The notes: generated by a model from the letters alone, not told the origin. Counted from the stretch's first letter, positions 1-8,460 are shown. The stretch: DNA of 64,000 bases from an uncultured Clostridia bacterium (GCA_947624965.1 CANQMN010000003.1:89757-153756), one strand, 5' to 3'. Made by a program: numbers and translations.

Positions 1-41
1 CGGCGCTCCGCGGGAAATCCGTGGAAGAAATTGCGGAATAA
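1..41 (+). CDS. rpsE: 30S ribosomal protein S5, C-terminal end (partial)
   Basis: Only the last 12 codons and the stop are in the window (reading frame from base 3). They read ALRGKSVEEIAE, which matches the usual S5 tail with its RGK-VEEI pattern. The next gene is L30, as expected in the spc operon. The 12-base gap to rpmD holds an AGGAGA Shine-Dalgarno sequence. The call rests on the short tail plus gene order. Confidence 0.85.
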   Translation, partial: ALRGKSVEEIAE

Positions 42-53
42 AGGAGAACGGCT

Positions 54-227
54 ATGGTAAAAGTTACCCTCGTAAAGAGCACGATCGGCGAGATCGAGTC
101 CGTCAAAGCGACCGTCGCCGCGCTCGGGCTGAAAAAAATCCGTTCCGAAAAGACCTTTGAAGATACGCCCGCGCTCCGCGGACAGATCAAGAAGGTCGCG
201 CACCTCGTGAAGGTCGAGGAGGTTTAA
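54..227 (+). CDS. rpmD: 50S ribosomal protein L30
   Basis: A 57-residue protein of the normal L30 length. It starts [12 protein letters not shown] and carries the family core of a short strand, a helix ending in LGLKKI, and a tail ending in VKVEEV. L30 binds 23S rRNA in the large subunit. The ATG lies 7 bases after an AAGGAGAA ribosome binding site. The stop overlaps the AGGAGG used by rplO, so L30 and L15 are probably translationally coupled, as in other Bacillota. Confidence 0.93.
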   Translation: MVKVTLVKSTIGEIESVKATVAALGLKKIRSEKTFEDTPALRGQIKKVAHLVKVEEV

Positions 228-231
228 CAGC

Positions 232-681
232 ATGAGAGTAGATACGTTATCTCCCGCAGAGGGAGCGAGAACTTCCGCCAAGCGTCTCGGACGGGGCATC
301 GGCTCCGGGCTGGGCAAGACGAGCGGAAAAGGACATAAGGGACAGTGGGCGCGTTCCGGAGGCGGGGTCCGTCCCGGCTTCGAGGGCGGTCAGATGCCGC
401 TCGCGCGCAGGATCCCCAAGCGCGGTTTCCACAACAAGTGGGGCAAGGATTACGTCATCGTCAACGTTTCCGTGCTCAACACGCTTCCCGAGGGGACGGT
501 GGTGGATTACGGCTATGTGCTCGCGAACGGGCTTGCCAAGGAAGTGAAGCACAACGTCGGTCTGAAAGTACTCGGGCAGGGCGAGCTGAACGTCAAGCTC
601 ACCGTCCGCGCGGCGAAATATTCCGCGTCGGCGAAGGAAGCCATCGAGAAAGCGGGCGGCACGGCTGAAATCATCGGTTGA
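232..681 (+). CDS. rplO: 50S ribosomal protein L15
   Basis: 149 residues, typical length. The N-terminal half has the basic, glycine-rich extension of L15 (GRGxGSGxGKTxGKGHKGQ, about residues 20-38) that threads into 23S rRNA, followed by the [18 protein letters not shown] segment. The C-terminal half has the conserved VTVRA-like strand and a final GGxAEII. The ATG follows an AGGAGG that overlaps the rpmD stop. It lies in the spc operon directly before secY, the standard arrangement. Confidence 0.96.
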   Translation: MRVDTLSPAEGARTSAKRLGRGIGSGLGKTSGKGHKGQWARSGGGVRPGFEGGQMPLARRIPKRGFHNKWGKDYVIVNVSVLNTLPEGTVVDYGYVLANGLAKEVKHNVGLKVLGQGELNVKLTVRAAKYSASAKEAIEKAGGTAEIIG

Positions 682-727
682 TGCGCTCCGCGCGGGCGAG
701 GGCTTCGCGAAACAGGAGTAAAAACAC

Positions 728-2059
728 ATGATCGAAACAATCAAAAACGCCTTTCGCAATAAGGATATCCGGAAGAAGATCCTGCTCACGCTCCTCATTC
801 TTCTCATCTTCCGTCTGGGATGCTACATCCCCGTACCGGGACTTTTGAGAAGTGAGTTCGAGACGGCGGTCAATTCCAACGATTTCCTCATGCTGATGAG
901 CGGCATCACGGGGAACGCACTCTCGAACGGCACGCTCTTCGCGCTCGGGATAGGACCGTACATCAACGCATCCATTATCGTGCAACTTCTCACGGTCGGC
1001 ATTCCCGCGCTCGAAAGATGGTCCAAACAGGGCGAAGAGGGCAAGAAGAAGATAGACCGTCTCACCCGTATCCTCACCATCGTGCTCGCGATCGTGCAGT
1101 CCATCGGCATCATCGTGAACTTCGCAAACAACGGGAACGCCATCAAGCTCGACCTGTTCGCAAGCGACTCCATCGGCGAGGACGGCGCGCTGTGGCTCGC
1201 GGGCGTCTATATGACGATCGTCTACACGGCGGGCGCGATGCTCGTCATGTGGCTCGGCGAGCGCATCACCGACCTCGGCGTCGGCAACGGCATCTCCCTC
1301 ATCATCTTCATCGGTATCCTCTCGACGGCGGGGCTTTCCATCGTCGATAAGTTCGGTCAGGTCTTCGACGGCGATGTGGACCAGCTCTGGAACATCGCGC
1401 TCTTCATCGTGCTCACGGTGATCATCTTCTTCGCGATCGTCTTTGTGGACCTCGCGGAACGCAAGATCCCCGTCCAGTACGCGAAGCAGGTGCGCGGCAC
1501 CAAGATGTACGGCGGACAGAGCTCTGTCATTCCCATGAAGATCACGGGAAGCGGCGTTATGCCCCTCATCTTCGCGTTTGCCATCATCTCCTTCCCGTCG
1601 ATGATCATCAGCCTCTTCTGGCCCGATTCTTCGGCGAGCCGCGGGCTCACGGAGTGGTTCTCCGGCTCCTCGCCCTACTGGTACGGGCAGGTCATCTATG
1701 CCGTGGTGCTCTGCATCCTCATCTTTGCGTTTGCGTTCTTCTATGCGCAGATCCAGTTCAATCCGGAGGACGTCTCGCGGAACATCCAGCAAAACGGCGG
1801 CTTTATCCAGGGCATCCGCCCCGGGAAACCGACGGCGGCGTATCTCGACAAGATCAACAAGCGCATCACGCTGTTCGGCGCCATCTTCCTGACGCTCGTG
1901 GCGTTTATCCCCTCCGTGGCGTTCAGCTGGGCGGGACAGGACCTCGTGAACGTGTTCTCCACGACGGGGATCCTCATCGTCGTCTCGGTCGCGCTCGAAC
2001 TGGATAAGCAGTTGCAGTCGCAGGTGATGATGAAGAACTATAAAGGGTTCTTGAAGTAA
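728..2059 (+). CDS. secY: Preprotein translocase subunit SecY
   Basis: 443 residues with ten predicted membrane helices. SecY is the channel through which SecA-driven proteins cross or enter the inner membrane. Typical landmarks are visible: RLGCYIPVPG near the first helix, ALGIGPYINASIIVQLL around residues 75-90, the GERITDLGVGNGIS loop near residue 180, the basic loop RKIPVQYAKQ, and the tail segment with RNIQQNGGFIQGIRPG. The start has an AGGAG 8-10 bases upstream. secY usually runs straight into adk, but here 629 bases of repeats separate them. Many lipoproteins in this window depend on this channel. Confidence 0.97.
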   Translation: MIETIKNAFRNKDIRKKILLTLLILLIFRLGCYIPVPGLLRSEFETAVNSNDFLMLMSGITGNALSNGTLFALGIGPYINASIIVQLLTVGIPALERWSKQGEEGKKKIDRLTRILTIVLAIVQSIGIIVNFANNGNAIKLDLFASDSIGEDGALWLAGVYMTIVYTAGAMLVMWLGERITDLGVGNGISLIIFIGILSTAGLSIVDKFGQVFDGDVDQLWNIALFIVLTVIIFFAIVFVDLAERKIPVQYAKQVRGTKMYGGQSSVIPMKITGSGVMPLIFAFAIISFPSMIISLFWPDSSASRGLTEWFSGSSPYWYGQVIYAVVLCILIFAFAFFYAQIQFNPEDVSRNIQQNGGFIQGIRPGKPTAAYLDKINKRITLFGAIFLTLVAFIPSVAFSWAGQDLVNVFSTTGILIVVSVALELDKQLQSQVMMKNYKGFLK

Positions 2060-2688
2060 TTCACGAAAAATCTTTTGCTTTGCAAAATATTTTTCCGTGA
2101 GGACTGAAATTGAACATCTCTCAACGGGTCGCCCGCGAATAGAGATGTCCTCAAAGTCATTAAGCCGAAAGGGTTCGGCAAATTGGGTCGCCCACGGCGG
2201 AAGTGAATTCCGCCTAAGGCACGAAAAAAGAGTTCACAAATTTTGTTTTGCAAGGGTGCAAAACAAAATTTCGTGAGCGGATGAGCGAGGATGCTTTCAT
2301 AAGCTCGTTGCGGTCGGCTGTTTCATCGGACAAGAAGCCGAAAGGGTTCGGCAAATTGGGTCGCGCATGCCCGAAATGAATTCGGGCTAACGCACATGAT
2401 TTACTACCCATTATCCCCCCGCCCGGCAGGGGAGGGGGATACAGGGGGAGGGGTGCTACCGCGACGCCGAGCTACTGCACGGCGGCGCTCGGTGCAAGGC
2501 GGGTCTCCCGCCGCTGCACGCCCCCATTTGGCACCCTACGGGAGCCTTACTGTCGGGGCAAGCGACCGCGACGACCGACCCAATATCCCAAAAGGGTTAC
2601 ATTCCTCGCAAAAAATATTTTTCACACGCGCCGCCGCCCAAGGCGACAGGCGCACGGAAAAAGATTTTTTGCGAAACCGAGGTTTTAT
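2060..2688. repeat. Repeat-filled gap between secY and adk
   Basis: No convincing gene. The first half holds two copies of a unit of the form AAGCCGAAAGGGTTCGGCAA then TTGGGTCGC (about 2164-2190 and 2335-2365). Each is followed by a small palindrome (GGCGGAAGTGAATTCCGCC at about 2198; a CCCGAAATGAATTCGGG palindrome at about 2370). A long A/T-rich hairpin, AATTTTGTTTTGCA-loop-TGCAAAACAAAATT, lies at about 2237-2270. From 2405 on there is a GC-rich block containing a TACTGTCGGGGCAAGCG segment. The latter block resembles the array at 12.6-13.2 kb. Just before adk, CGCAAAAAATATTTTTCAC and GTGCG...AAAAAGATTTTTTGCG-type arms form another large inverted repeat (about 2607-2682). Whether adk has its own promoter is not clear. 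Confidence 0.75.
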
Positions 2689-3324
2689 ATGAATCTTATT
2701 CTTCTCGGCGCGCCCGGCGCAGGCAAGGGCACGCAGGCGACGATGATCGCCGACCGCTATCACATCGTTCATATTTCCACGGGAGATATCTTCCGTGCGA
2801 ACATCAAAAACGGCACCGAGATCGGCAAACTCGCGAAGTCGTACATCGACAAGGGCGAGCTCGTTCCCGACGAGGTTACCGTCGCGATCGTCAAGGACAG
2901 ACTCACGTGGGACGATTGCAAGAACGGGTATCTCCTCGACGGGTTCCCCCGCAATCTCTATCAGGCGGAAGAGCTCGATAAATTCGCCGAAATAGACGGC
3001 GTCGTGAACATCAACATCGACTTCGGTCTCCTCATGGACCGTCTCTGCGGCAGAAGGGTGTGCAAGGAGTGCGGCGAAAGCTATCACATCTCCACGCTCG
3101 GCGGCAAGACGACCTGCGCGCGCTGCGGCGGCGAGCTGTACCAGCGGAAGGACGACAATCCCGAGACGGTGAGATCCCGCCTCGACGTGTACACCTCGCA
3201 GACCGCGCCGCTCATCGATTACTATACCAAGAAGGGCGTCATCCTCAACTTCACGGGCACGGAGGCTCCCGCTTCCGTCCTCTTTGAAGAGGTCAAGACG
3301 GCGCTCGACCGTCTCGCGAAATGA
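2689..3324 (+). CDS. adk: Adenylate kinase, zinc-type LID
   Basis: 211 residues. Catalyses ATP + AMP = 2 ADP in the cytoplasm. The P-loop GAPGAGKGTQ is at residues 7-16, followed by STGDIFR. The DGFPRN motif of the NMP/core region is present. The LID has four cysteines at positions 125, 128, 143 and 146 (CKEC and CARC), the zinc-binding form common in Gram-positive bacteria. The stop overlaps the map start by ATGA, so the two are coupled. The ribosome binding site is weak (GAGG 9-12 bases upstream) because the gene directly follows an inverted-repeat block. Confidence 0.96.
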   Translation: MNLILLGAPGAGKGTQATMIADRYHIVHISTGDIFRANIKNGTEIGKLAKSYIDKGELVPDEVTVAIVKDRLTWDDCKNGYLLDGFPRNLYQAEELDKFAEIDGVVNINIDFGLLMDRLCGRRVCKECGESYHISTLGGKTTCARCGGELYQRKDDNPETVRSRLDVYTSQTAPLIDYYTKKGVILNFTGTEAPASVLFEEVKTALDRLAK

Positions 3325-4064
3325 TCCGCGTCAAGAGCGAGGAGGAGATCGCGCTCCTCCGGGAGCCCTGCGCGATCGTGCGGGACTGTCTGAACTTCGT
3401 CGGCGGGCGCATCTGTCCCGGCATGACGACGGAGGAGATCGACGCGCTCGTGCACGATTTCATCTGCGCGAGCGGTGCAGAGCCCTCCTGTCTCGGCTAT
3501 TGCGGCTATCCCGCCTCCGCCTGCGTCTCCGTCAACGAGGTCGTGGTGCACGGCATTCCCGGGGACAGGACGCTCGAAGAGGGCGACATCGTCAGCGTCG
3601 ATCTGTGCGCGTACAAGAACGGATTTCACGGAGACGGCGCGAGAACGTTCGCCGTCGGCAAAATTTCCGCCGAGAACGAGAAGCTCATCCGCGTAACGGA
3701 GGAATGCTTCTTCAAGGCGGTCGAGGGATTGAAAGCGGGCACGCCGCTCTACGACATCGGGTACAAGGTGCAGACGCACGCGGAGGGGAACGGTTTTTCC
3801 GTCATCCGCTCCTACACGGGGCACGGCATCGGCAGAGAGATGCACGAGGATCCTTCCGTTCCCAACTTCGGCAGAAAGGGGACGGGCGTCCGCCTCGCGG
3901 CGGGCACGGTGCTCTGTATCGAACCGATGATCGCCGCGGGCAACTGGCGGGTCAAGGTCTTGGACGACGGCTGGACGGCGGTAACGCAGGACGGCAAATG
4001 CGCGGCGCACTATGAGAACACCCTCGTCGTGCGGGAAGACGGCGTGGAGATCCTCACGCTGTAA
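3321..4064 (+). CDS. map: Type I methionine aminopeptidase
   Basis: 247 residues. Removes the initiator methionine from nascent proteins with two divalent metals. Expected ligands are visible: the aspartates in SVDLCAYKNGFHGDGART, the histidine in GHGIGREMHE, the glutamate in CIEPM and the C-terminal glutamate in HYENTLVV. It starts MIRVKSEEEIALLREPC, the usual N terminus of short type Ia enzymes. It overlaps adk by 4 bases and is followed 18 bases later by infA, the classical Bacillota order. Confidence 0.95.
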   Translation: MIRVKSEEEIALLREPCAIVRDCLNFVGGRICPGMTTEEIDALVHDFICASGAEPSCLGYCGYPASACVSVNEVVVHGIPGDRTLEEGDIVSVDLCAYKNGFHGDGARTFAVGKISAENEKLIRVTEECFFKAVEGLKAGTPLYDIGYKVQTHAEGNGFSVIRSYTGHGIGREMHEDPSVPNFGRKGTGVRLAAGTVLCIEPMIAAGNWRVKVLDDGWTAVTQDGKCAAHYENTLVVREDGVEILTL

Positions 4065-4082
4065 GCAGGGAAGGAGGTAAGA

Positions 4083-4304
4083 ATGTCGAAGGACGACGTC
4101 ATCGAGGCGGAAGGCAGAGTGATCGAAGCGCTCCCCAACGCCACGTTCAAGGTGCGGCTCTCCAACGGGCACGTCATTACGGCTTATATCTCGGGCAAGC
4201 TCCGCATGAACTATATCCGCATCATCGAAGGGGATTCCGTCAAGCTCGAAATGAGCCCCTACGATCTGACGAAGGGCAGGATCACCTGGCGCAGCAAAAA
4301 CTGA
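4083..4304 (+). CDS. infA: Translation initiation factor IF-1
   Basis: 73 residues, an S1-like OB fold. It matches the family almost throughout: [20 protein letters not shown], then [20 protein letters not shown] and a tail ending GRITWR. IF-1 binds the A site of the 30S subunit during initiation. It has a strong AAGGAGGT ribosome binding site 8 bases before the ATG. It lies between map and rpmJ as in other Clostridia and Bacilli. Confidence 0.97.
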   Translation: MSKDDVIEAEGRVIEALPNATFKVRLSNGHVITAYISGKLRMNYIRIIEGDSVKLEMSPYDLTKGRITWRSKN

Positions 4305-4376
4305 AACCGCGTGCGCGCGGGCGGGACGGGGCTGTGTCCCGCGAAATTCACATCAATAAAAAGAGGTAACAAGGAT

Positions 4377-4493
4377 ATGAAAGTGAGACCTTCGGTAAAA
4401 CCCATGTGCGACAAGTGCAAGGTCATCAAGAGAAACGGAAAAGTGATGGTCATCTGTTCCAAGAATAAGAGCCATAAGCAAAGACAGGGCTGA
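4377..4493 (+). CDS. rpmJ: 50S ribosomal protein L36
   Basis: 38 residues, of the form [17 protein letters not shown]...KHKQRQG-like tail. The zinc-ribbon cysteines (CxxC) identify the C+ form of L36. An upstream in-frame ATG at 4311 would add 22 residues with no homology to L36. The ATG at 4377 has GAGGTAA about 8 bases upstream and gives the exact family length, so it is the start. A strong promoter for the next genes begins 8 bases after the stop. Confidence 0.95.
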   Translation: MKVRPSVKPMCDKCKVIKRNGKVMVICSKNKSHKQRQG

Positions 4494-4500
4494 AAAACAG

Positions 4501-4529
4501 TTGACACGTTCGAGAAGGTGTGCTATAAT
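4501..4529 (+). promoter_or_regulatory. Near-consensus sigma-A promoter of the rpsM-rplQ cluster
   Basis: TTGACA (4501-4506), a 17-base spacer and TATAAT (4524-4529), preceded by TGC, an extended -10 element. All hexamer positions match consensus. The predicted start is near 4536. It sits between rpmJ and rpsM, so S13, S11, S4, RpoA and L17 can be made independently of the upstream spc genes. Confidence 0.85.
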
Positions 4530-4535
4530 TTTTCC

Positions 4536-4732
4536 CGCAGTTTTGGGTCTTTCCCGAACAATGAGGAAAAAGAGCTGAATTTCCGCACGAAACCGTGCGG
4601 AAAATCGGCTTGCTTTGCGTAAAAAACAGAAAACAACCGCTTCGCGCGCGGAAATATTTTCCACTGTTTCCCGCCCGAACGCGCGCCAAATACAAAAAAT
4701 ATACCGAATAATCACGGAGGTTGGAAAATCAA
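4536..4732 (+). promoter_or_regulatory. Long 5' leader of rpsM, possible ribosomal-protein autoregulatory site
   Basis: About 197 bases of untranslated leader separate the predicted start from the rpsM ATG. It holds a perfect 10-bp hairpin, TTTCCGCACG-AAAC-CGTGCGGAAA (4580-4603), and A/T-rich stretches. In E. coli, S4 (rpsD, third gene here) binds the rpsM leader and represses the alpha operon. The position is the same here, so S4 control is a reasonable guess, but I cannot confirm the S4 pseudoknot by eye. Confidence 0.45.
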
Positions 4733-5101
4733 ATGGCACGTATTGCCGGTGTGGATCTGCCCAGAGACAAACGGGTCGAAATCGGACTCACCTACATTTA
4801 CGGGATCGGTCTTGCGACATCCAAGAAGATCCTCGAAGCGACGGGCATCGATCCCGACACGAGAGTGAAGGATCTCAACGAGACGGACGTCTCCAAATTG
4901 AGAGAGTATATCGATCACCACTACACGGTGGAGGGCGAACTTCGGGGGCAAGTGAGCCTCAACATCAAGCGTCTGATGGAGATCGGATGCTATCGCGGCG
5001 TGCGCCACAGAAAGGGGCTTCCCGTGCGAGGACAGAGCACGAAGCGGAACGCGAGGACGAGAAAGGGTCCCCGCCGCACCGTCGCGAACAAGAAGAAGTA
5101 A
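4733..5101 (+). CDS. rpsM: 30S ribosomal protein S13
   Basis: 122 residues. It starts [14 protein letters not shown], the universal S13 N terminus, and ends in the basic [20 protein letters not shown] tail that reaches the tRNAs in the head of the 30S subunit. A TTG four codons upstream directly abuts the GGAGG (4716-4720) and is too close to use. The ATG at 4733 gives the family N terminus. First gene of the alpha cluster, 12 bases before rpsK. Confidence 0.96.
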   Translation: MARIAGVDLPRDKRVEIGLTYIYGIGLATSKKILEATGIDPDTRVKDLNETDVSKLREYIDHHYTVEGELRGQVSLNIKRLMEIGCYRGVRHRKGLPVRGQSTKRNARTRKGPRRTVANKKK

Positions 5102-5113
5102 GGAGAAAGGGTC

Positions 5114-5512
5114 ATGGCAGAAAAGAAAAAAACGGTCGTTTCCCGCAAACGCAGAGAACTGAAAAAGGTGGACAGGGGACAAGTTCACATCCAGTCCACG
5201 TTCAATAACACCCTCGTTACCATCACGGATATGAGCGGCAACGCCATTTCGTGGTCGAGCGCAGGCTCTCTCGGCTTCAAGGGGTCGAGAAAGGGCACCC
5301 CGTTTGCCGCGCAGATGGCAGCCGAGACGGCGGCGAAGGCGGCGAAGGAACACGGGCTCCGCTCCGTAGAAGTTTACGTAAAAGGTCCCGGGGCGGGCAG
5401 AGAATCCGCGATCCGCGCGCTCGCGAACTGCGAGCTCGAAGTTACGCTCATTTCGGACGTATCGCCCATCCCGCACAACGGGTGCCGCCCCCCCAAGCGG
5501 AGAAGAGTATAA
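5114..5512 (+). CDS. rpsK: 30S ribosomal protein S11
   Basis: 132 residues. It shows the core [16 protein letters not shown], the [14 protein letters not shown] loop, and a tail ending [11 protein letters not shown], which lines the E-site region of the platform. Start after AAGGAGAAAGG. S11 is followed 12 bases later by S4, in the order used across Bacillota. Confidence 0.97.
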   Translation: MAEKKKTVVSRKRRELKKVDRGQVHIQSTFNNTLVTITDMSGNAISWSSAGSLGFKGSRKGTPFAAQMAAETAAKAAKEHGLRSVEVYVKGPGAGRESAIRALANCELEVTLISDVSPIPHNGCRPPKRRRV

Positions 5513-5524
5513 GGAGAGAATGAA

Positions 5525-6148
5525 ATGGCAGTATACAGAGACGCAAAATGCAAACTTTGCAGAAGAGAGAACTCCAAGCTCTTTTTGAAGGGCGAGAAGT
5601 GCTACATGGAGAAATGCCCTTTCAACAAGCGCCCCGTTCCGCCCGGACCGCACGGCGCAGGCAGAAAGAAGATCTCCGAATACGGCTTGCAGCTCCGCGA
5701 GAAGCAAAAGACCAAGCGTATCTACGGCGTGCAGGAGGGGCAGTTCCGCCACTACTATGAAGTCGCCGACCGCATGAAGGGCATCACGGGCGAGAACATG
5801 CTCCAACTTTTGGAACGCCGCCTCGACAACGTGGTATTCCGCATGGGCGTGGGCGCTTCGCGTACGCAGGCGAGACAGCTCGTCAACCACGCGCATTTCA
5901 CGGTCAACGGCAGAACGGTCAACGTTCCCTCTTACAGCGTAAAAGTCGGCGACGTCATCGCCGTCAAAGAGAACAGAAAGAACAACAAATTCTTCGAGCA
6001 GATCAAAACGATGAAGGTTGCGAATATGCCCAAGTGGCTCGAATTCGATCCCGAGAAGCTGGAAGGCAAGGTGCTTGCGCTTCCTACCCGCGAGGATGTG
6101 GACAGCCAGATCGCAGAGCATATGATCGTCGAGTTGTACTCCAAGTAA
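5525..6148 (+). CDS. rpsD: 30S ribosomal protein S4
   Basis: 207 residues. It begins [15 protein letters not shown] and has a small N-terminal cysteine cluster (CKLCRR, then C29 and C34 within CYMEKC), the zinc-binding form. The S4-type RNA-binding domain follows around residues 95-160 ([10 protein letters not shown], then [11 protein letters not shown]). S4 initiates 16S rRNA folding and is the usual feedback repressor of this operon. AGGAGAG precedes the ATG. Confidence 0.96.
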   Translation: MAVYRDAKCKLCRRENSKLFLKGEKCYMEKCPFNKRPVPPGPHGAGRKKISEYGLQLREKQKTKRIYGVQEGQFRHYYEVADRMKGITGENMLQLLERRLDNVVFRMGVGASRTQARQLVNHAHFTVNGRTVNVPSYSVKVGDVIAVKENRKNNKFFEQIKTMKVANMPKWLEFDPEKLEGKVLALPTREDVDSQIAEHMIVELYSK

Positions 6149-6169
6149 TTTTCCATAGGAGGTAACATT

Positions 6170-7123
6170 ATGATCGAAATGGATATGCCCAAAATCGAGG
6201 TTTCGGAGAACGAGGAAAAGTCCTATGCGAAAATCGTCGTCGAACCGCTCGAACGGGGCTTCGGTCTTACGATAGGCAACTGTTTGAGAAGAATTTTGCT
6301 CTCCGCGCTTCCCGGCGCCGCCGTGCAGGGGATCAAATTTACGGACGGCACCGTCAAGCACGAATTTTCCGCCATTCCCGGCGTGAAAGAGGATGTTACC
6401 GAGATCGTTCTCAATCTCAAACTTCTCGCGATCAAGACCAAGGTAACGGATAAGGATTATACCAAGACGCTCCGCCTCGTCAAGGAGGGACCCGCAGTCA
6501 TTACGGCGGCGGACATCTCGCAGGACGCGGAAGTGGAGATCATCAATTCCGACCAGTACATCTGCACGGTGGACGAGGGCGGAAAGATCGATATGGAGAT
6601 CACGATCGGGCGCGGCAGAGGCTATCATCCCGCAAAGGACAATAAGCAGCCCGTCATCGATTACATTCCCATCGATTCTATCTACACGCCCGTACAGCGG
6701 GTGAACTGCAACGTCGAGCCCGCGCGCGTCGGGCAGAACATCGACTATGACAGGCTCACCATCGAAGTATGGACGGACGGCACGTTCTCGGGCAAGGAGA
6801 TCGTCTCGCTTGCCGCGAAGATCATGCAGGACCATATCAACCTGTTCGTCAACCTCTCGGATACCATCAAGGACATGGACATCCTCGTCAAGACGGACGA
6901 CGACAAGCAACAGCAGATTCTCTCCATGAAAATTGAGGATATGGACTTTTCCGTCCGTTCCTACAACTGCTTGAAGAGAGCGAATATTCACACCGTGGAA
7001 GACCTCATCCGCAAGACGGAGGACGAGATGTTGAAGGTGAGAAACCTCGGCAAAAAGTCTCTCGACGAAGTCATGCAGAAACTCGAAGCGTACGGTCTTT
7101 CGCTTGAAAAGAAGGAGGATTAA
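6170..7123 (+). CDS. rpoA: RNA polymerase subunit alpha
   Basis: 317 residues. The N-terminal dimerisation domain contains EPLERGFGLTIGNCLRRILLSALPG (about residues 25-50) and the VDEGGKIDMEI region. The C-terminal domain (about 245-317) has the helix-hairpin-helix EDMDFSVRSYNCLKRANI and RNLGKKSLDEV, which contact UP elements and activators. AGGAGGT precedes the ATG by 7 bases. It ends in AAGGAGGATTAA, where the ribosome binding site of rplQ overlaps its own last codons. Confidence 0.97.
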   Translation: MIEMDMPKIEVSENEEKSYAKIVVEPLERGFGLTIGNCLRRILLSALPGAAVQGIKFTDGTVKHEFSAIPGVKEDVTEIVLNLKLLAIKTKVTDKDYTKTLRLVKEGPAVITAADISQDAEVEIINSDQYICTVDEGGKIDMEITIGRGRGYHPAKDNKQPVIDYIPIDSIYTPVQRVNCNVEPARVGQNIDYDRLTIEVWTDGTFSGKEIVSLAAKIMQDHINLFVNLSDTIKDMDILVKTDDDKQQQILSMKIEDMDFSVRSYNCLKRANIHTVEDLIRKTEDEMLKVRNLGKKSLDEVMQKLEAYGLSLEKKED

Positions 7124-7126
7124 ACA

Positions 7127-7633
7127 ATGCCGGGCAAAATGGGCAGAACGACGGAGCAGAGACTTGCGATACTCAGAAATCAGGCGTCCCAGCTCCTTTG
7201 GTACGGAAAAATCGAAACGACGCAGGCGCGCGCGAAAGAGCTCCGTCCCTATGTGGAAAAACTTATCACGAAAGCCGTCAACACGTACGAGGACGTCGTG
7301 GAGATCGAGGCTGTCGCCAAGGACAAGAAGGGCAAAGAGATCAAGGTGAAGTCCTATAAGGACGGTCCCAAGAAGCTCGCGGCACGCCGCGCGATCATCG
7401 CAAAGACGTACGACCTTCAAGAGATCAAGGACTTCAACGAGAAGAAGAGCGACTATAAGAAGCGGACCGAGCAGATCAAGCACCCGCTTGTGGAAAAGCT
7501 CTTCAACGAGATCGCGCCCAAGTATGCGCAGAGAAAGGAAGAGCTCGGGCAGGGCGGCGGATACACGCGAATCTATCTTCTCGGCGAGCGCCGCGGCGAC
7601 GGCGCGGAAAAAGCCATCATCGAGTTGGTATAA
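7127..7633 (+). CDS. rplQ: 50S ribosomal protein L17, with a central insertion
   Basis: 168 residues, against about 115-125 in most Bacillota. The N terminus (MPGKMGRTTEQRLAILRNQ) and the end (GGGYTRIYLLGERRGDGAEKAIIELV) are canonical. The extra 40-odd residues are Lys/Glu-rich (for example KDKKGKEIKVKSYKDGPKK) and lie after the second helix, where the protein would face the 50S surface. It closes the cluster and is followed by a UUCG hairpin. Base usage matches its neighbours. Confidence 0.93.
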   Translation: MPGKMGRTTEQRLAILRNQASQLLWYGKIETTQARAKELRPYVEKLITKAVNTYEDVVEIEAVAKDKKGKEIKVKSYKDGPKKLAARRAIIAKTYDLQEIKDFNEKKSDYKKRTEQIKHPLVEKLFNEIAPKYAQRKEELGQGGGYTRIYLLGERRGDGAEKAIIELV

Positions 7634-7639
7634 CGGTCG

Positions 7640-7664
7640 GGGACGTCCTTCGGGACGTCCCTTT
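7640..7664 (+). terminator. Hairpin after rplQ with UUCG loop
   Basis: GGGACGTCC (7640-7648), loop TTCG, GGACGTCCC (7653-7661), then only TTT. The stem is perfect and has the extra-stable UUCG tetraloop, but the T tract is short. Read-through into the gene 15 bases later is likely, so this may be an attenuator between rplQ and the next gene. Confidence 0.6.
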
Positions 7665-7678
7665 GCATAGGAGGAGAT

Positions 7679-8359
7679 ATGCGCTTTCCCATGCTCAAAA
7701 GCGCGGAGGACATCGCCGCGCTCGTCGGCGAAGCGGGGTTTCTGCCCTTCTTCCGCGGCGAGATCGAGGGTTTTTCCGTCGAGGAACTCACGCCCGCGGA
7801 ACTTTGGTTCGCGGCGGATGCAGACGGACCGTGGGAGTGGAAGGGACCCGTCATCCGCCTTGCGCACTGCGCCTACGGCAAGTTTTATCGGGGCAAGGCG
7901 ATGTTCGTCTCGCGGGAGTGGTTTCCCGACTTCGCCAACCTTCGCCGCGACGGCTACGACTTTGACGCGCGCATGGACGAAGGGCTCGCGCGCGGGCGGG
8001 ACGTTCCCATCATGGAGGAACTTTGGCAAAAGCCGAGCCTTCTCTCCAAGGAGCTGAAATTCCGCGTCTGTTTCACCGAGGACCGCAAGAAAAACTTCGA
8101 TTCGTCGCTCACGCATCTGCAAATGCAGTGCTATGTGAACATCGGGGACTTCGAGTACGCGCGGGACAGGTTCGGGAAGCCTTACGGCTGGGGGCTCGCC
8201 CGCTATACGACGCCCGAGGCATTCTTCGGGAGCGATTTTTGCCGCGAGGCATACCGCCGCGCGCCCGAAGAGAGCGGCGCGCGCATCGCGGCGCACCTCG
8301 AAGGGCTTCTTCCGCACGCGTCGTCGGCGCAGATCGGGCGCCTGCTCGCCCTGCGCTGA
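7679..8359 (+). CDS. Conserved cytoplasmic protein, resembles AlkZ-related family
   Basis: 226 residues, no signal peptide or membrane segment. Start at ATG 7679 after AGGAGGAG. Notable segments are GFLPFFRGEIEGFSVEELT, LWFAADADGPWEWKGPVI, CAYGKFYRGKAMFVSREWFPDFANLRRDGYDFDAR, and LTHLQMQCYVNIGDF. I recall similar Clostridial proteins described as AlkZ-related, after the base-excision glycosylase of azinomycin producers, but no catalytic residue can be assigned here. Its last 30 codons, terminator and downstream repeat were copied to the end of the next gene. Read-through from rplQ is possible. Confidence 0.6.
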   Translation: MRFPMLKSAEDIAALVGEAGFLPFFRGEIEGFSVEELTPAELWFAADADGPWEWKGPVIRLAHCAYGKFYRGKAMFVSREWFPDFANLRRDGYDFDARMDEGLARGRDVPIMEELWQKPSLLSKELKFRVCFTEDRKKNFDSSLTHLQMQCYVNIGDFEYARDRFGKPYGWGLARYTTPEAFFGSDFCREAYRRAPEESGARIAAHLEGLLPHASSAQIGRLLALR

Positions 8360-8460
8360 AATAAAAAGAAAATAAAAGGGGACGCAACTTGCGTCCCTTT
8401 TTTTGCTTTTCCCGCCGCTTTTGCCCGTCTCTCTTTCCCTCGTCTTTCTCTGTTTTACCT
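8264..8460. repeat. Duplicated 3'-end segment, copy 1 (source gene end)
   Basis: From CCCGAAGAGAG near 8264 the sequence runs through the gene end, terminator and a pyrimidine-rich tract up to the first palindrome. A diverged copy starts at 10630. Matching pieces: CGCATCGCGGCGCACCTCGA in both, identical terminator stems GGGACGC/GCGTCCC, and CTTTTGCCCGTCTCT versus CTCTTGCCCGTCTCT downstream. Confidence 0.8.
8374..8404 (+). terminator. Rho-independent terminator
   Basis: GGGACGC (8379-8385), loop AACTT, GCGTCCC, then seven T. It is flanked on the left by A residues, so it could also work for transcripts from the opposite side. A near-identical terminator follows the next gene (10723-10755). 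Confidence 0.85.
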
